This document shows positions 51,406 to 59,663 of a stretch of 64,000 bases of DNA, one piece after another. Origin of the DNA: Burkholderia sp. Ac-20365 (GTDB taxonomy: Bacteria > Pseudomonadota > Gammaproteobacteria > Burkholderiales > Burkholderiaceae). Every line of letters begins with the position of its first letter. The first letter of the stretch is position 1. Under the pieces are notes generated by a model that saw nothing but the letters and a program-made list of their open reading frames with translations, searched no databases and had not been told where the DNA came from. The position numbers and the translations under genes were made by a program. The stretch spans positions 1 to 64,000 of the forward strand of contig NZ_JAAGPI010000030.1 in the NCBI RefSeq assembly GCF_017104715.1, read 5' to 3'.

Positions 51406-52521
51406 TTAGAACTTGTGGCGAATGCCTGCCACGGTCACGAACTGGCCTTGATTGCTAGACGGATTCGTAATGCCTTCAACCCATGCATTCGCGCCCGACG
51501 CACGCTGATAGATACCGTTCAGGTACAGGTCGGTCGTCTTCGACAGGAAGTACTCGCCGCCCAGTGCGACCTGGTTGTAGTGCGCGTTCTTCGCCGTCGC
51601 CGCGCTGCTGTTCTGCAGCGTGTAGATGTAGCCGAGCGTGACGAGCGTGGCGGGCGTCGCCTGGTACTTGATCATCGCTTCGTAGTTCTGGAAGTGCAGG
51701 CTGCCGCCCGCGATGATGTCGAAGTGCGAGTTCGTGTACAGCAGCGCAAGTGTTGCCGGGCCGAGCGTGTAGGCACCGCCGGCGCCCCATACCTGGTTGC
51801 GCTTCACGTTGCTGATGATCGACGAGCTCGTGCTGTAGTAGTTGTCCGAGGGCGCTGCGCCCGTCGTGTTCGTCGCCGGCTGGTTGACGAGCGAGTACGC
51901 CGCATCGAGACGCAGCGGACCGTTCACGTAGTCCGCGCCGACGCTCCACGCGCGGTTGTTCGCGAAGTCGCCTGCCGTGTTCGAGAACGCGTACATTGCG
52001 TTCGCCGTGAAGCCCGCGATGGTCGGCGTCGTGTACTTCACTGCGTTGCTGGTGCGGTACGTGTTGTTCAGATCATCGTTGTCGTAGACCGCGTTGCCAT
52101 ACTGGCTCAGCGCGCCGACGCCGTTGGCCTGCAGATTCGACAGATAGTCCTGCACGCTGTTGTACTGACGGCCCAGCGTGATCGTGCCCGCCTTGCTGTT
52201 CTGCAGCGCGACCCATGCGCTGCGGCCGAACAGACGGCCGCCCTGACCCGCTGCGCCCGTCTCCAGGCTGAAGCCGTTTTCGAGGCGGAACAGCACCTTG
52301 TTGCCGCCGCCCAGATCTTCCGTGCCGAGCAGGCCCCAGCGCGAGCCCTGCACGTTGCCCTGCGTCGCCTGGATGTTGTGCTCGCCCTTCTGGTTGTTCG
52401 TGTACGTAAAGCCGGCATCGACGATGCCGTACAGCGTGACGCTGCTTTGCGCGTGGGCGGCTTGCACGCCGAGTCCGGCAACAGCGACTGCAATGGCTGT
52501 GCGGGCAATATTCTTATACAT
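51406..52521 (-). CDS. Trimeric outer-membrane porin (Burkholderia OmpC-type)
   Basis: The protein has 371 residues from ATG 52521 (AGAGGAAA upstream). The signal peptide ends near residue 24 (GVQAAHAQ), the mature start is SSVTLYGIVDAGFTYTNN, and the last strand ends in Phe (GIRHKF). WGLLGTEDLGGGNKVLFRLENGF is the conserved first hairpin. Lying between a permease and a catabolic gene, it probably provides outer-membrane entry for the same substrate. Confidence 0.92.
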   Translation of the reverse strand: MYKNIARTAIAVAVAGLGVQAAHAQSSVTLYGIVDAGFTYTNNQKGEHNIQATQGNVQGSRWGLLGTEDLGGGNKVLFRLENGFSLETGAAGQGGRLFGRSAWVALQNSKAGTITLGRQYNSVQDYLSNLQANGVGALSQYGNAVYDNDDLNNTYRTSNAVKYTTPTIAGFTANAMYAFSNTAGDFANNRAWSVGADYVNGPLRLDAAYSLVNQPATNTTGAAPSDNYYSTSSSIISNVKRNQVWGAGGAYTLGPATLALLYTNSHFDIIAGGSLHFQNYEAMIKYQATPATLVTLGYIYTLQNSSAATAKNAHYNQVALGGEYFLSKTTDLYLNGIYQRASGANAWVEGITNPSSNQGQFVTVAGIRHKF

Positions 52522-52607
52522 CGTGGTTTCCTCTGGTTGAAGTAAAAGCCACTGGATGAATGGCTGCTCCAATGACTTCAGGTATCCTAAACAGACGTGA
52601 CGAAGCG

Positions 52608-52625
52608 GCACCTTCGAAAAGGTGC
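52608..52625. other. Hairpin between the DgaE-like and porin genes
   Basis: GCACCTT-CGAA-AAGGTGC is a perfect 7-bp stem with a stable-looking tetraloop in the 172-base gap. It could partly terminate transcription or mark an RNA processing site, so the porin and gntP may also have their own promoter. Confidence 0.4.
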
Positions 52626-52693
52626 ATCGGTCGTTTCAGACCGTTGAAACTAGCAGTGAACCGGTTTAGTGCGGCGCGTTTGACTTATAGCGA

Positions 52694-53893
52694 TCAATCC
52701 GGCCATGCGCGGCGCGCTGCAATCTTGCGCGCATCGCGGCGATGAAACGGCGTGACGAGCGGTTCAGGCGATGCCTGCGCGCGCTCGAGTTCAGCCACGA
52801 TCCGCGCGAGCACGATATGCTCTTCGCCCGCGTGCAGGTTGCACGGATCGAGGTAGAAAAAATTGAGTTCGGCTTCGTGGTCGCGCACGATCACAGGCTG
52901 TTCGCCGTCTTGCGGGCGCGCAAGCGCATCGGCGAGATCCCAGGCGCTGATGCGCGCGGCGTTCCGGTCGATATGCAGTTTCAGGCGGTCGAGCGGATTG
53001 CCCGTCGGATCGGCTTCTATCTCGGCCCACACACCTGCCTGGCGGTTCAGCGTTTCGCGCCACAGCGTCAGGTAGCCGCGCTCGGTTGCGCGTACTGCGG
53101 CGTGGTCACGCGTGCGCCATTGTTCCAGCGCCGCAATCGCGCCGACCACGCCTTCCTTGCCGACCTTCATCCCGCGCCCGATGCCGCCGTTCTGAAAATA
53201 CGCGGCCCGCACCAGCGCCTTCTTTCCCGCGACGATGCCCGCCGTCAATCCGCCCAGAAACTTGTGCGCCGAATACAGCACGAGGTCCGCGCCCGCAGCG
53301 ATGAAGCGCGTGAGATCGTACTCGGACGCAGCGTCGACGATCACGGGCACGCCCTTCGCGTGCGCGACTTCGATAAATTCTTCGAGGGGAATCATGCCGA
53401 ACTGCACGGTGTGATGCGAGACGACATACAATGCGGCCGCGGTGCGTTCACTGAGCGCCGACGCCAGTTGATAGCCATGTGCTTCCGTGGCCGCGCCGAC
53501 CTGCACGACGCGCGCGCCCGCGAGCCGGATCGCCTGATCGACGGGTGCGCCATAATTGACGAGATGGCCCGTCTGCACGACGACTTCGTTGCGCAAGCCC
53601 GTGGTATCCGGCAGACGTTCGATCAGACCGAGGTCGTCGCCCGTCATGGTGGCCGCAATGCTCAACGTGATGGCCGCCGAGCACGAAGCCGTCACGTAGC
53701 CGCTCTCGCTGCCGCACGCCTGCGCGATCACGGCCGACGCCTTGCGCTGCAGATCGTCGATCTCGACGAACTGCGGCAGGATCTCCGCGACGGCATCGAT
53801 CACGGCTGCGCCCACGCTGGACGCGCCCAGACTCGTCATCGTGCCCGAGACATTGATGACGGGGCGTAAGCCTAATCGAGAGCGGATGTCCAT
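52694..53893 (-). CDS. SelA/DgaE-like PLP-dependent ammonia-lyase
   Basis: The protein has 399 residues; GGAGG lies before ATG 53893. It belongs to the SelA-like branch of PLP fold type I, which includes D-glucosaminate-6-phosphate ammonia-lyase (DgaE). INVSGTMTSLGASSVG is the family start; Asp187 (VIVDAASEYD) and Lys211 (YSAHKFLGGLTAG) are the cofactor-binding residues. It is about 20 residues longer than typical DgaE, with an extra basic tail. Adjacent GntP permease, porin and RidA genes suggest deamination of an imported amino-sugar acid or D-amino acid; no PTS or aldolase is present. Confidence 0.8.
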   Translation of the reverse strand: MDIRSRLGLRPVINVSGTMTSLGASSVGAAVIDAVAEILPQFVEIDDLQRKASAVIAQACGSESGYVTASCSAAITLSIAATMTGDDLGLIERLPDTTGLRNEVVVQTGHLVNYGAPVDQAIRLAGARVVQVGAATEAHGYQLASALSERTAAALYVVSHHTVQFGMIPLEEFIEVAHAKGVPVIVDAASEYDLTRFIAAGADLVLYSAHKFLGGLTAGIVAGKKALVRAAYFQNGGIGRGMKVGKEGVVGAIAALEQWRTRDHAAVRATERGYLTLWRETLNRQAGVWAEIEADPTGNPLDRLKLHIDRNAARISAWDLADALARPQDGEQPVIVRDHEAELNFFYLDPCNLHAGEEHIVLARIVAELERAQASPEPLVTPFHRRDARKIAARRAWPD

Positions 53894-53913
53894 GTCAGCG
53901 CCTCCGGATCCAG

Positions 53914-53933
53914 TATTCCTTAATTAAGGAATA
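53914..53933. promoter_or_regulatory. 20-bp perfect palindrome, candidate IclR operator
   Basis: TATTCCTTAATTAAGGAATA is a perfect inverted repeat 20 bases upstream of the DgaE-like start, inside the region shared with the divergent IclR gene. Binding there would block the enzyme-porin-permease operon. Confidence 0.7.
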
Positions 53934-54011
53934 TATGTTGTAATTGTGGATGAGTCTAACATACAATGTCCTGGCGTCAACTGGACAAAAACATCCCTAT
54001 CCGAGGACTAC

Positions 54012-54845
54012 ATGGCACGACCGTCCCGTTCCACCGCGGCATCCCAGACGCCGGACAATGCCGACGCGCGCCCGGCCGCCGAGGCCGCCGCGCCTCGCAC
54101 GCGCACCAGCGCGCTCGACCGCGCGGTGCAGATTCTCGACGCGCTGCAGGACGCCGGCAAACCGGCTACAGCGTATGAAATCGCGCATCGCGTGAACGCG
54201 CCGTTGTCGACGGTCTATTCGATCATCAACGACATGGTCGAGAAGAACCTGCTGTCGCGCGCGGCGGACGGGGCGATCTGGCTCGGCTCGCGGCTCTACG
54301 GTTATGGCCTGACATACGCGAGTTCGCTCGACTATCTGGCTGTGGCAAATGAAGAGATGCAGCGGCTGTCGGCGGAAGTCGAGGAGACGGTGCAGGTTTG
54401 CGGACTCGAAGAAGGGATGATGGTCGTGCTGCAGATGGCGGAAGGTCCGGGCCATTTCCGCGTGACCTCGCGTGTGGGAAGTCGCGTGCCGGTGAACTGG
54501 ACCGCCTCGGGAAGACTGCTCGCCGGCCATCTGTCCGCCGCCGAATGCACCGCGTTCTTCAGGCAGTATGCGCAGCCGTCGCCGACCGGCCGCGCGGAAA
54601 CGCGCCCCGACGTGCTCGCGAACAACGCGCGGCAAGCGCTCGGCGAGCGGCTGTCGATCCAGATCGGGGAATCGGATGCGTCGGTGGCGTGTCTCGCGGC
54701 ACCCGTGATGAATCGCGCGGGCGCCTGCGTCTTCACGATTTCGATCGTGATGCCCGAAGCAAAAGCGGAACAAGGCACCGAGCGTTATGCGCAGGCCGTG
54801 CAGAGCGTCGCGGCCCGCATCGAAACGCGCCTTGGCTGGCGATAA
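54012..54845 (+). CDS. IclR-family transcriptional regulator
   Basis: The protein has 277 residues from ATG 54012 (GAGG upstream). The winged helix-turn-helix is at about residues 35-95 (SALDRAVQILDALQDAGKPA, then YEIAHRVNAPLSTVYSIIND). The effector domain follows with VEETVQVCGLEEGMMVVLQ and GRLLAGHL. It is divergent from the DgaE-like operon and probably represses it through the palindrome at 53914-53933. Confidence 0.88.
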   Translation: MARPSRSTAASQTPDNADARPAAEAAAPRTRTSALDRAVQILDALQDAGKPATAYEIAHRVNAPLSTVYSIINDMVEKNLLSRAADGAIWLGSRLYGYGLTYASSLDYLAVANEEMQRLSAEVEETVQVCGLEEGMMVVLQMAEGPGHFRVTSRVGSRVPVNWTASGRLLAGHLSAAECTAFFRQYAQPSPTGRAETRPDVLANNARQALGERLSIQIGESDASVACLAAPVMNRAGACVFTISIVMPEAKAEQGTERYAQAVQSVAARIETRLGWR

Positions 54846-54914
54846 CGCGAGCCATACGGTGCCACGTCACGCACCGAACTTCATTCAAGAACTTTTAGGC
54901 TTTTCGACTTACCG

Positions 54915-55376
54915 ATGAACTGTTACGACCGGCTGCGCGCGCGCGGCCTGACGCTTCCCACTGTGCCGACGCCCATCGGTAATTTCATGCACTGCACGCG
55001 CGAAGGCGGCTTGCTGTTTCTGTCGGGCCAAGGGCCGCTCGATGAAACCGGCAAGCTGATGACGGGCAAAGTCGGCGCAACGGTATCGACGGATGAAGCC
55101 TACCGGCATGCGCAACTCGTCGGCCTGAATCTGCTTGCGGTGCTGCATGCGGAACTGGGCGATCTGCAGCGCGTGCGACGCGTGGTCAAACTGCTGGGCA
55201 TGGTCAACGCGACAGCCGAATTCGCCGAGCATCCGCGTGTGATCAACGGTTGCTCGGATCTGTTCATCGACGTATTCGGCGATGCTGGCCGTCACTCGCG
55301 TTCGGCTGTCGGCGTGGGTTCGCTGCCGAACAACATCACGGTTGAAATCGAAGCGATCGTCGCCGTGCACGACTGA
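54915..55376 (+). CDS. RidA/YjgF-family protein
   Basis: The protein has 153 residues, a long-form member. It matches the RidA superfamily: LLFLSGQGPLDETGKL, VGLNLLAVLHAELGDLQRVRR-type helix and GVGSLPNNITVEIEAIVAV. RidA proteins hydrolyse reactive enamine/imine intermediates released by PLP enzymes. It follows the IclR gene by 69 bases on the same strand, opposite a PLP ammonia-lyase. No strong ribosome site is visible. Confidence 0.85.
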   Translation: MNCYDRLRARGLTLPTVPTPIGNFMHCTREGGLLFLSGQGPLDETGKLMTGKVGATVSTDEAYRHAQLVGLNLLAVLHAELGDLQRVRRVVKLLGMVNATAEFAEHPRVINGCSDLFIDVFGDAGRHSRSAVGVGSLPNNITVEIEAIVAVHD

Positions 55377-55411
55377 CGCGCTGACCCGCGCTCACGTCAC
55401 CTCAGGTCAAC

Positions 55412-56179
55412 TCACGTCACGAAGGGCAGCTTGCTATCGCGCGCGGCGGCCAGCATCGACAGCGTGATCTTGCGCACTTCCAGCTTGCTCTGCGTGATAT
55501 GCGCGCGCAACAGGATGGTGGCTTCACCGAGCTTGCCGCGATCGATCAGATTGAGCATGGTCGCGTGCTCGTCGTAGGTGGCGCTAGTCCGATGCGGCTT
55601 CAGAAAGTCCAGGCGCCTGACGATGCGAATGCGCTCCGTCACATCGTTATGCACGCGCAGCATCTCCGCATTGCCCGTCGCAGCGACGAGTCCGCGATGG
55701 AAACCCTCGTCCATCCCGAACATCACGACGGGCTCGCTTTCTCTAAGCTCCGGTGACACACACCACACAGCCTTCAACTCGTCGATCACGACATGAGGCG
55801 GCGGCGTTGCGGCGAGCCGTTCGATCGACGCAAGCTCCAGCACGATCCGCAAGTCGTAAAGCTGATCCAGCTGCTCGAAGTTGATCTCCGAGACTTTCCA
55901 GCCGCGGCGAAATCCCACCTCCAGGTATCCTTCGCGCAATAGCCGGAACAGCGCATCGCGCATCGGCGTGCGCGACACGCCGTAGTGCTGCGCGATATCC
56001 GTTTCCGAAAAGCGGTCACCAGGAAAGAGACGGAAGTTGAAGATGTCCTGCTTCAACAGCTGATAAACCTGCTCCGCGAGCGGATTCGCGCTGTACACCG
56101 TCTTCGTGGCGACTTCGTCGGACGTCTCTTCCATGGGCGTGGTCAGATTGAGTTTGGCTTGGGCAACGCGAACCGTCAT
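55412..56179 (-). CDS. GntR-family regulator of the FadR/FCD type
   Basis: The protein has 255 residues. The winged helix-turn-helix is at about residues 35-95 (EQVYQLLKQDIFNFRLFPGD, TDIAQHYGVSRTPMRDALFR, LEVGFRRGWKVSE). The C-terminal FCD domain binds a ligand, often with a metal (LYDLRIVLELASIERLA, MDEGFHRGLVAATGN). It is the last gene of the nine-gene operon, 15 bases after the AtzH-like gene, so it probably autoregulates the ureide operon. Confidence 0.85.
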   Translation of the reverse strand: MTVRVAQAKLNLTTPMEETSDEVATKTVYSANPLAEQVYQLLKQDIFNFRLFPGDRFSETDIAQHYGVSRTPMRDALFRLLREGYLEVGFRRGWKVSEINFEQLDQLYDLRIVLELASIERLAATPPPHVVIDELKAVWCVSPELRESEPVVMFGMDEGFHRGLVAATGNAEMLRVHNDVTERIRIVRRLDFLKPHRTSATYDEHATMLNLIDRGKLGEATILLRAHITQSKLEVRKITLSMLAAARDSKLPFVT

Positions 56180-56194
56180 GCCATTATCCGCCCG

Positions 56195-56599
56195 TCAGGG
56201 CGCCTCGATCAGACTGACATGGGCCGCGACGACGACCCAGCCCTTGCCGAACGCATCCTTCGCGCCCATGCGCGCCCACGTCTGCATCTGACGCCCGATG
56301 AGCGGCGTCGCGTCGCTGGTGAACTCGGTGCTCACCGTCGCGAAGTCGTCGCCGAACGTCGTAATGACGGTGCGATGCAAACGCCGGCTCTTCGGCACCG
56401 GCGCACAGCTTTCGCGCCACTGGCGAATCGCTTCGTTGCCATGCTGTATTTCCGCAATGCCGTAACGCACGGTTTCGGCACTGTCCCAGAACAACGCGTT
56501 CATCACGCCGATGTCGTTATCGACGAGCGCACGTTCGTATGTGTCGAATGCGGCCGCCACTTCCGCGACGATTTCCGCACGATTGACTTCCCCCGTCAT
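56195..56599 (-). CDS. AtzH-like protein (DUF3225)
   Basis: The protein has 134 residues. It matches the DUF3225/AtzH family: YERALVDNDIGVMNALFWDS, GNEAIRQWR and GWVVVAAHVSLIE. It has an NTF2-like fold. In biuret and cyanuric acid pathways AtzH is encoded beside 1-carboxybiuret hydrolase and allophanate hydrolase; its exact role is not settled. Its start overlaps the stop of the cysteine hydrolase (ATGA), so the two are translationally coupled. Confidence 0.85.
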   Translation of the reverse strand: MTGEVNRAEIVAEVAAAFDTYERALVDNDIGVMNALFWDSAETVRYGIAEIQHGNEAIRQWRESCAPVPKSRRLHRTVITTFGDDFATVSTEFTSDATPLIGRQMQTWARMGAKDAFGKGWVVVAAHVSLIEAP

Positions 56600-57279
56600 G
56601 CATCAGCCTCCAGCAGGTCCGCGAGCGTCGCCGTCCAGCCGACGATACCGCCTTGCGAACGAATCATGTCAATTGTCGCCGCCTTGAACGCGGGGATATA
56701 GCTCGCCGTCGCGTCTTCGATCAGCAGACATTCGTAACCACGGTCATTGGCCTCGCGCATCGTCGTCTGCACGCAGACCTCAGTGGTCACGCCCGCGAAC
56801 ACGAGGTGCGTGATCGAGCGCATTGCCAGTTCTTCGCCTAAACGCGTCGCGTAGAAAGCGCCCTTGCCCGGCTTGTCGATGACGATTTCTCCCGCCATCG
56901 GCGCAAGATCATCGACGATCGCATTGCCCGGTTCGCCGCGCACGAGAATGCGGCCCATCGGACCGACATCGCCGATACGCGCATTCGGCTTGCCGCGCAG
57001 CCGCTTCGCAGGCGGGCAATCGGACAGATCCGGCGCATGCGACTCGCGCGTATGGACGACATGCCAGCCGTGTTCGCGCGCAAACGACAGCAGCCGCGCG
57101 ACGTCGGGCACGATGCCCGCGAGCAGCGACACGTCGTTGCCAAGTGCCTCGCCGAAACCGCCCGGCTCGATGAAGTCGCGCTGCATGTCGATCACGACGA
57201 GCGCGGTATGCACAGCGTCGAACGTGAACGGTGACGGCTGCGCAAGTACGGTGGTGGTTTTATTCGCTGTCGAACTCAT
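56596..57279 (-). CDS. Isochorismatase-like cysteine hydrolase (second BiuH-like enzyme)
   Basis: The protein has 227 residues. The cysteine hydrolase triad is present: Asp31 (ALVVIDMQRDF), Lys136 (VIDKPGKGAF) and Cys169 (GVTTEVCVQTT). It shares the HTRESHAPDLSDCPP and RILVRGEPG segments with the BiuH-like enzyme at 58914, but is about half diverged, so it may act on another amide in the same pathway, perhaps a ureide. The overlap with AtzH and 3-base gap from the ATPase place it firmly in the operon. Confidence 0.85.
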   Translation of the reverse strand: MSSTANKTTTVLAQPSPFTFDAVHTALVVIDMQRDFIEPGGFGEALGNDVSLLAGIVPDVARLLSFAREHGWHVVHTRESHAPDLSDCPPAKRLRGKPNARIGDVGPMGRILVRGEPGNAIVDDLAPMAGEIVIDKPGKGAFYATRLGEELAMRSITHLVFAGVTTEVCVQTTMREANDRGYECLLIEDATASYIPAFKAATIDMIRSQGGIVGWTATLADLLEADA

Positions 57280-57282
57280 GCA

Positions 57283-58911
57283 TCAGGCTCCTGCCAGTAC
57301 GGCCGCGGCGTCCGCGCGACTCTCGTCGGATTCGCTGTGTCCGGCCATATGCCTTCCCAACACGACACGATCTGCGCCCTGCGCCGGCGTTTCGAACACA
57401 AGCCGGCCTTCGGCGATCACCGCGATGCGATCGGCGAGTTCGAGCAGTTCGTCGAGGTCTTCGCTAACCAGCAGCACGGCCGCGCCTCTATCGCGCGCGG
57501 CGAGAATACGCGCATGAATGTCGGCCACGGATGCGAAATCGAGTCCGAACACAGGGTTCGCGACGATCAGCACATCCACTTCCTGTCCCAGTTCGCGTGC
57601 GAGCACCGCACGCTGCACATTGCCACCCGACAGCGTACCAATTGCACGATCCGGCATAGGCGGCCGCACGTTGAATTCATCGATCAATTGTTTCGCGCGC
57701 TCGCGAAGTGCGCGGCGATCGAGCCGCCATCCGCCGCGTCGCACAGGCGCGCGATCGAAGTTGCGCAGCGCGAGGTTCTCCGCAATGCTCATGCCCGCTA
57801 CGCAGGCGTTACGCAGCGGCTCTTCCGGCAGCGCAAACAGACGCAGACGATGCATCTCTTCACGCGTCGCGCCATACGGCTGGCCCATCACATGCATGTC
57901 GCCCGATTGCGCGCGCCGTTGTCCGACCAATGCTTCGATCAGTTCTTTCTGGCCATTGCCCGACACGCCCGCAAGACCAAGAATTTCACCGGCACGCACT
58001 GCCAGCGAGACTTCACGCACGGCCGGATGACCGCGATCGTCGACGACGGAAAGCTTCGACAACGACAGACGCGCCGGTGCATCGGCGGCGAGCGCCTTGC
58101 GTGCGGGACGCGTTGTGTCGACACCCGCCAGCACGCGCGCATCGGCTGTGTCTTCCGAGCCCATCATCCACGCGGCGAGACTGTCGCGATCCGTATCCGC
58201 GACAGCACACGAGCCGACACGCCGGCCTTTACGCAGCACGGTGACATCGTCGGCATACGCCATCACTTCGCGGAACTTGTGCGTGATCATCAGCACGGTC
58301 AGTTCACCGGCCAACGTCAGCGAACGCATCAAACCCAGCACTTCGTCCGCTTCCTGCGGCGTCAGCACGGAAGTCGGTTCGTCGAGAATCAGGAACCGTT
58401 GGCGCAAATACAGTTGCTTGAGAATCTCGAGCTTCTGCTTTTCGCCCGCGGCGAGACTCGTGACGGGCGCATCCAGAGCTAGCCGGAACGGCATGCGCTG
58501 CATAAATGCAGTCAGTTCGGCACGCTCCGTGTGCCAATCGATTTTCCATGGCAAGCTGCCGCGCGCGAGCAGCAGATTCTCTTCGACAGACAGCCCCGGC
58601 GCGAGCGTGAAATGCTGATACACCATGCCGATGCCGAGCGCCTGCGCGTCGCGCGGCGAAGCGATGCGCACCTGGCGCGTGTCGGCGATGATCTCGCCGT
58701 GATCGAGCACGCCATAGCCGACCAGCCCCTTCACGAGCGTGCTCTTGCCCGCGCCGTTTTCGCCGAGCAGCGCGTGGATCGTGCCCGGCGTGACCTTCAG
58801 CGACACATCCTGCAGTGCGCGGAATGCGCCGAACGATTTGCTCGCGCCGATCACTTCGAGGCCGAGCGCCTGAGTGGGAACCTGAGTAGGCAACTGCGCT
58901 GCCGTCGACAT
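57283..58911 (-). CDS. ABC transporter ATPase, nucleoside/BMP type (two NBDs)
   Basis: From ATG 58911 the protein has 542 residues, with two nucleotide-binding domains in one chain as in RbsA/YufO. NBD1 has Walker A GENGAGKST, a relaxed signature SLAAGEKQKLEIL and Walker B FLILDEPTSVLTPQE. NBD2 has a degenerate Walker A (GVSGNGQKE) and LSGGNVQRAVLARELG, usual for the family. It energises the two BMP-type permeases encoded upstream. The larger open frame reaching 59280 is not coding. Confidence 0.88.
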   Translation of the reverse strand: MSTAAQLPTQVPTQALGLEVIGASKSFGAFRALQDVSLKVTPGTIHALLGENGAGKSTLVKGLVGYGVLDHGEIIADTRQVRIASPRDAQALGIGMVYQHFTLAPGLSVEENLLLARGSLPWKIDWHTERAELTAFMQRMPFRLALDAPVTSLAAGEKQKLEILKQLYLRQRFLILDEPTSVLTPQEADEVLGLMRSLTLAGELTVLMITHKFREVMAYADDVTVLRKGRRVGSCAVADTDRDSLAAWMMGSEDTADARVLAGVDTTRPARKALAADAPARLSLSKLSVVDDRGHPAVREVSLAVRAGEILGLAGVSGNGQKELIEALVGQRRAQSGDMHVMGQPYGATREEMHRLRLFALPEEPLRNACVAGMSIAENLALRNFDRAPVRRGGWRLDRRALRERAKQLIDEFNVRPPMPDRAIGTLSGGNVQRAVLARELGQEVDVLIVANPVFGLDFASVADIHARILAARDRGAAVLLVSEDLDELLELADRIAVIAEGRLVFETPAQGADRVVLGRHMAGHSESDESRADAAAVLAGA

Positions 58912-58913
58912 GA

Positions 58914-59606
58914 TTAGCGCTCCAGCGTGGCGAGCAACGCAGCGGAATCGGACACCGTGCCGAACACGCCGCCCTGCATCAGGATCATGTTGAGCGCGGC
59001 ATCGTGATTGCCCTTGTCGGTCGCGCCGCAGCAGTCGGCGAGCACCGTGCATTCGAAACCGCGGTCGTTGGCTTCGCGCATCGTCGTGTGGACGCAGACG
59101 TCCGTCGTGATGCCTGTCAGCACGATGTTCGTAATGCCGCGTGTGCGCAGGATCAATTCGAGATCCGTTGCGCAGAACGAGCCCTTGCCCGGCTTGTCGA
59201 TGATGATTTCGCCCGGCAGCGGCGCGAGTTCGTCGATAATTTCCCAGCCCGGTTCGCCGCGCACGAGTATCTTTCCGCACGGACCGTCATCGCCGATACC
59301 AATGCCGTTCGTGCCCGCCTGACGGCTGCGCCAGCGCTTGTTGGCGGGCAGATCCGACAGATCGGGCCGATGGCCTTCACGGGTGTGGATGATCGTGAAG
59401 CCCTGCTCGCGCATTGCGGCCAGCACGCGTTTGATCGGTTCGATCGGCGCGCGGGTCATCGACAGGTCGTAACCCATCTTGTCGACATAGCCGCCGATGC
59501 CGCAGAAATCCGTCTGCATGTCGATGATGACGAGCGCTGTGTTGTCGGGGCGCAGCGAGCCGTCATAGGGCCACGGATAGGGCCGGGCTTCGATATAGCG
59601 GGTCAT
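58914..59606 (-). CDS. biuH: Biuret amidohydrolase-like cysteine hydrolase
   Basis: From ATG 59606 the protein has 230 residues. Its N-terminus ARPYPWPYDGSLRPDNTAL, plus TREGHRPDLSDLPANKRWRS and GNHDAALNMILMQGGVFGTV segments, closely match BiuH, which hydrolyses biuret to allophanate and ammonia. The triad is Asp29, Lys138 and Cys171 (GITTDVCVHTT). With allophanate hydrolase in the same operon, biuret or a close ureide is the likely substrate. Two bases separate it from the ATPase gene. Confidence 0.85.
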   Translation of the reverse strand: MTRYIEARPYPWPYDGSLRPDNTALVIIDMQTDFCGIGGYVDKMGYDLSMTRAPIEPIKRVLAAMREQGFTIIHTREGHRPDLSDLPANKRWRSRQAGTNGIGIGDDGPCGKILVRGEPGWEIIDELAPLPGEIIIDKPGKGSFCATDLELILRTRGITNIVLTGITTDVCVHTTMREANDRGFECTVLADCCGATDKGNHDAALNMILMQGGVFGTVSDSAALLATLER

Positions 59607-59663
59607 GTGTGTCTCTCTCGAATCAGATGGCAATAAAGGACGTATCGGTTCAACCAGTCAGGC

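Noticed and set aside
51310..53869. Long plus-strand ORFs (411 and 375 residues) opposite the porin and the PLP enzyme
   Set aside because: Antisense shadows of conserved genes; Arg/His-rich without motifs.
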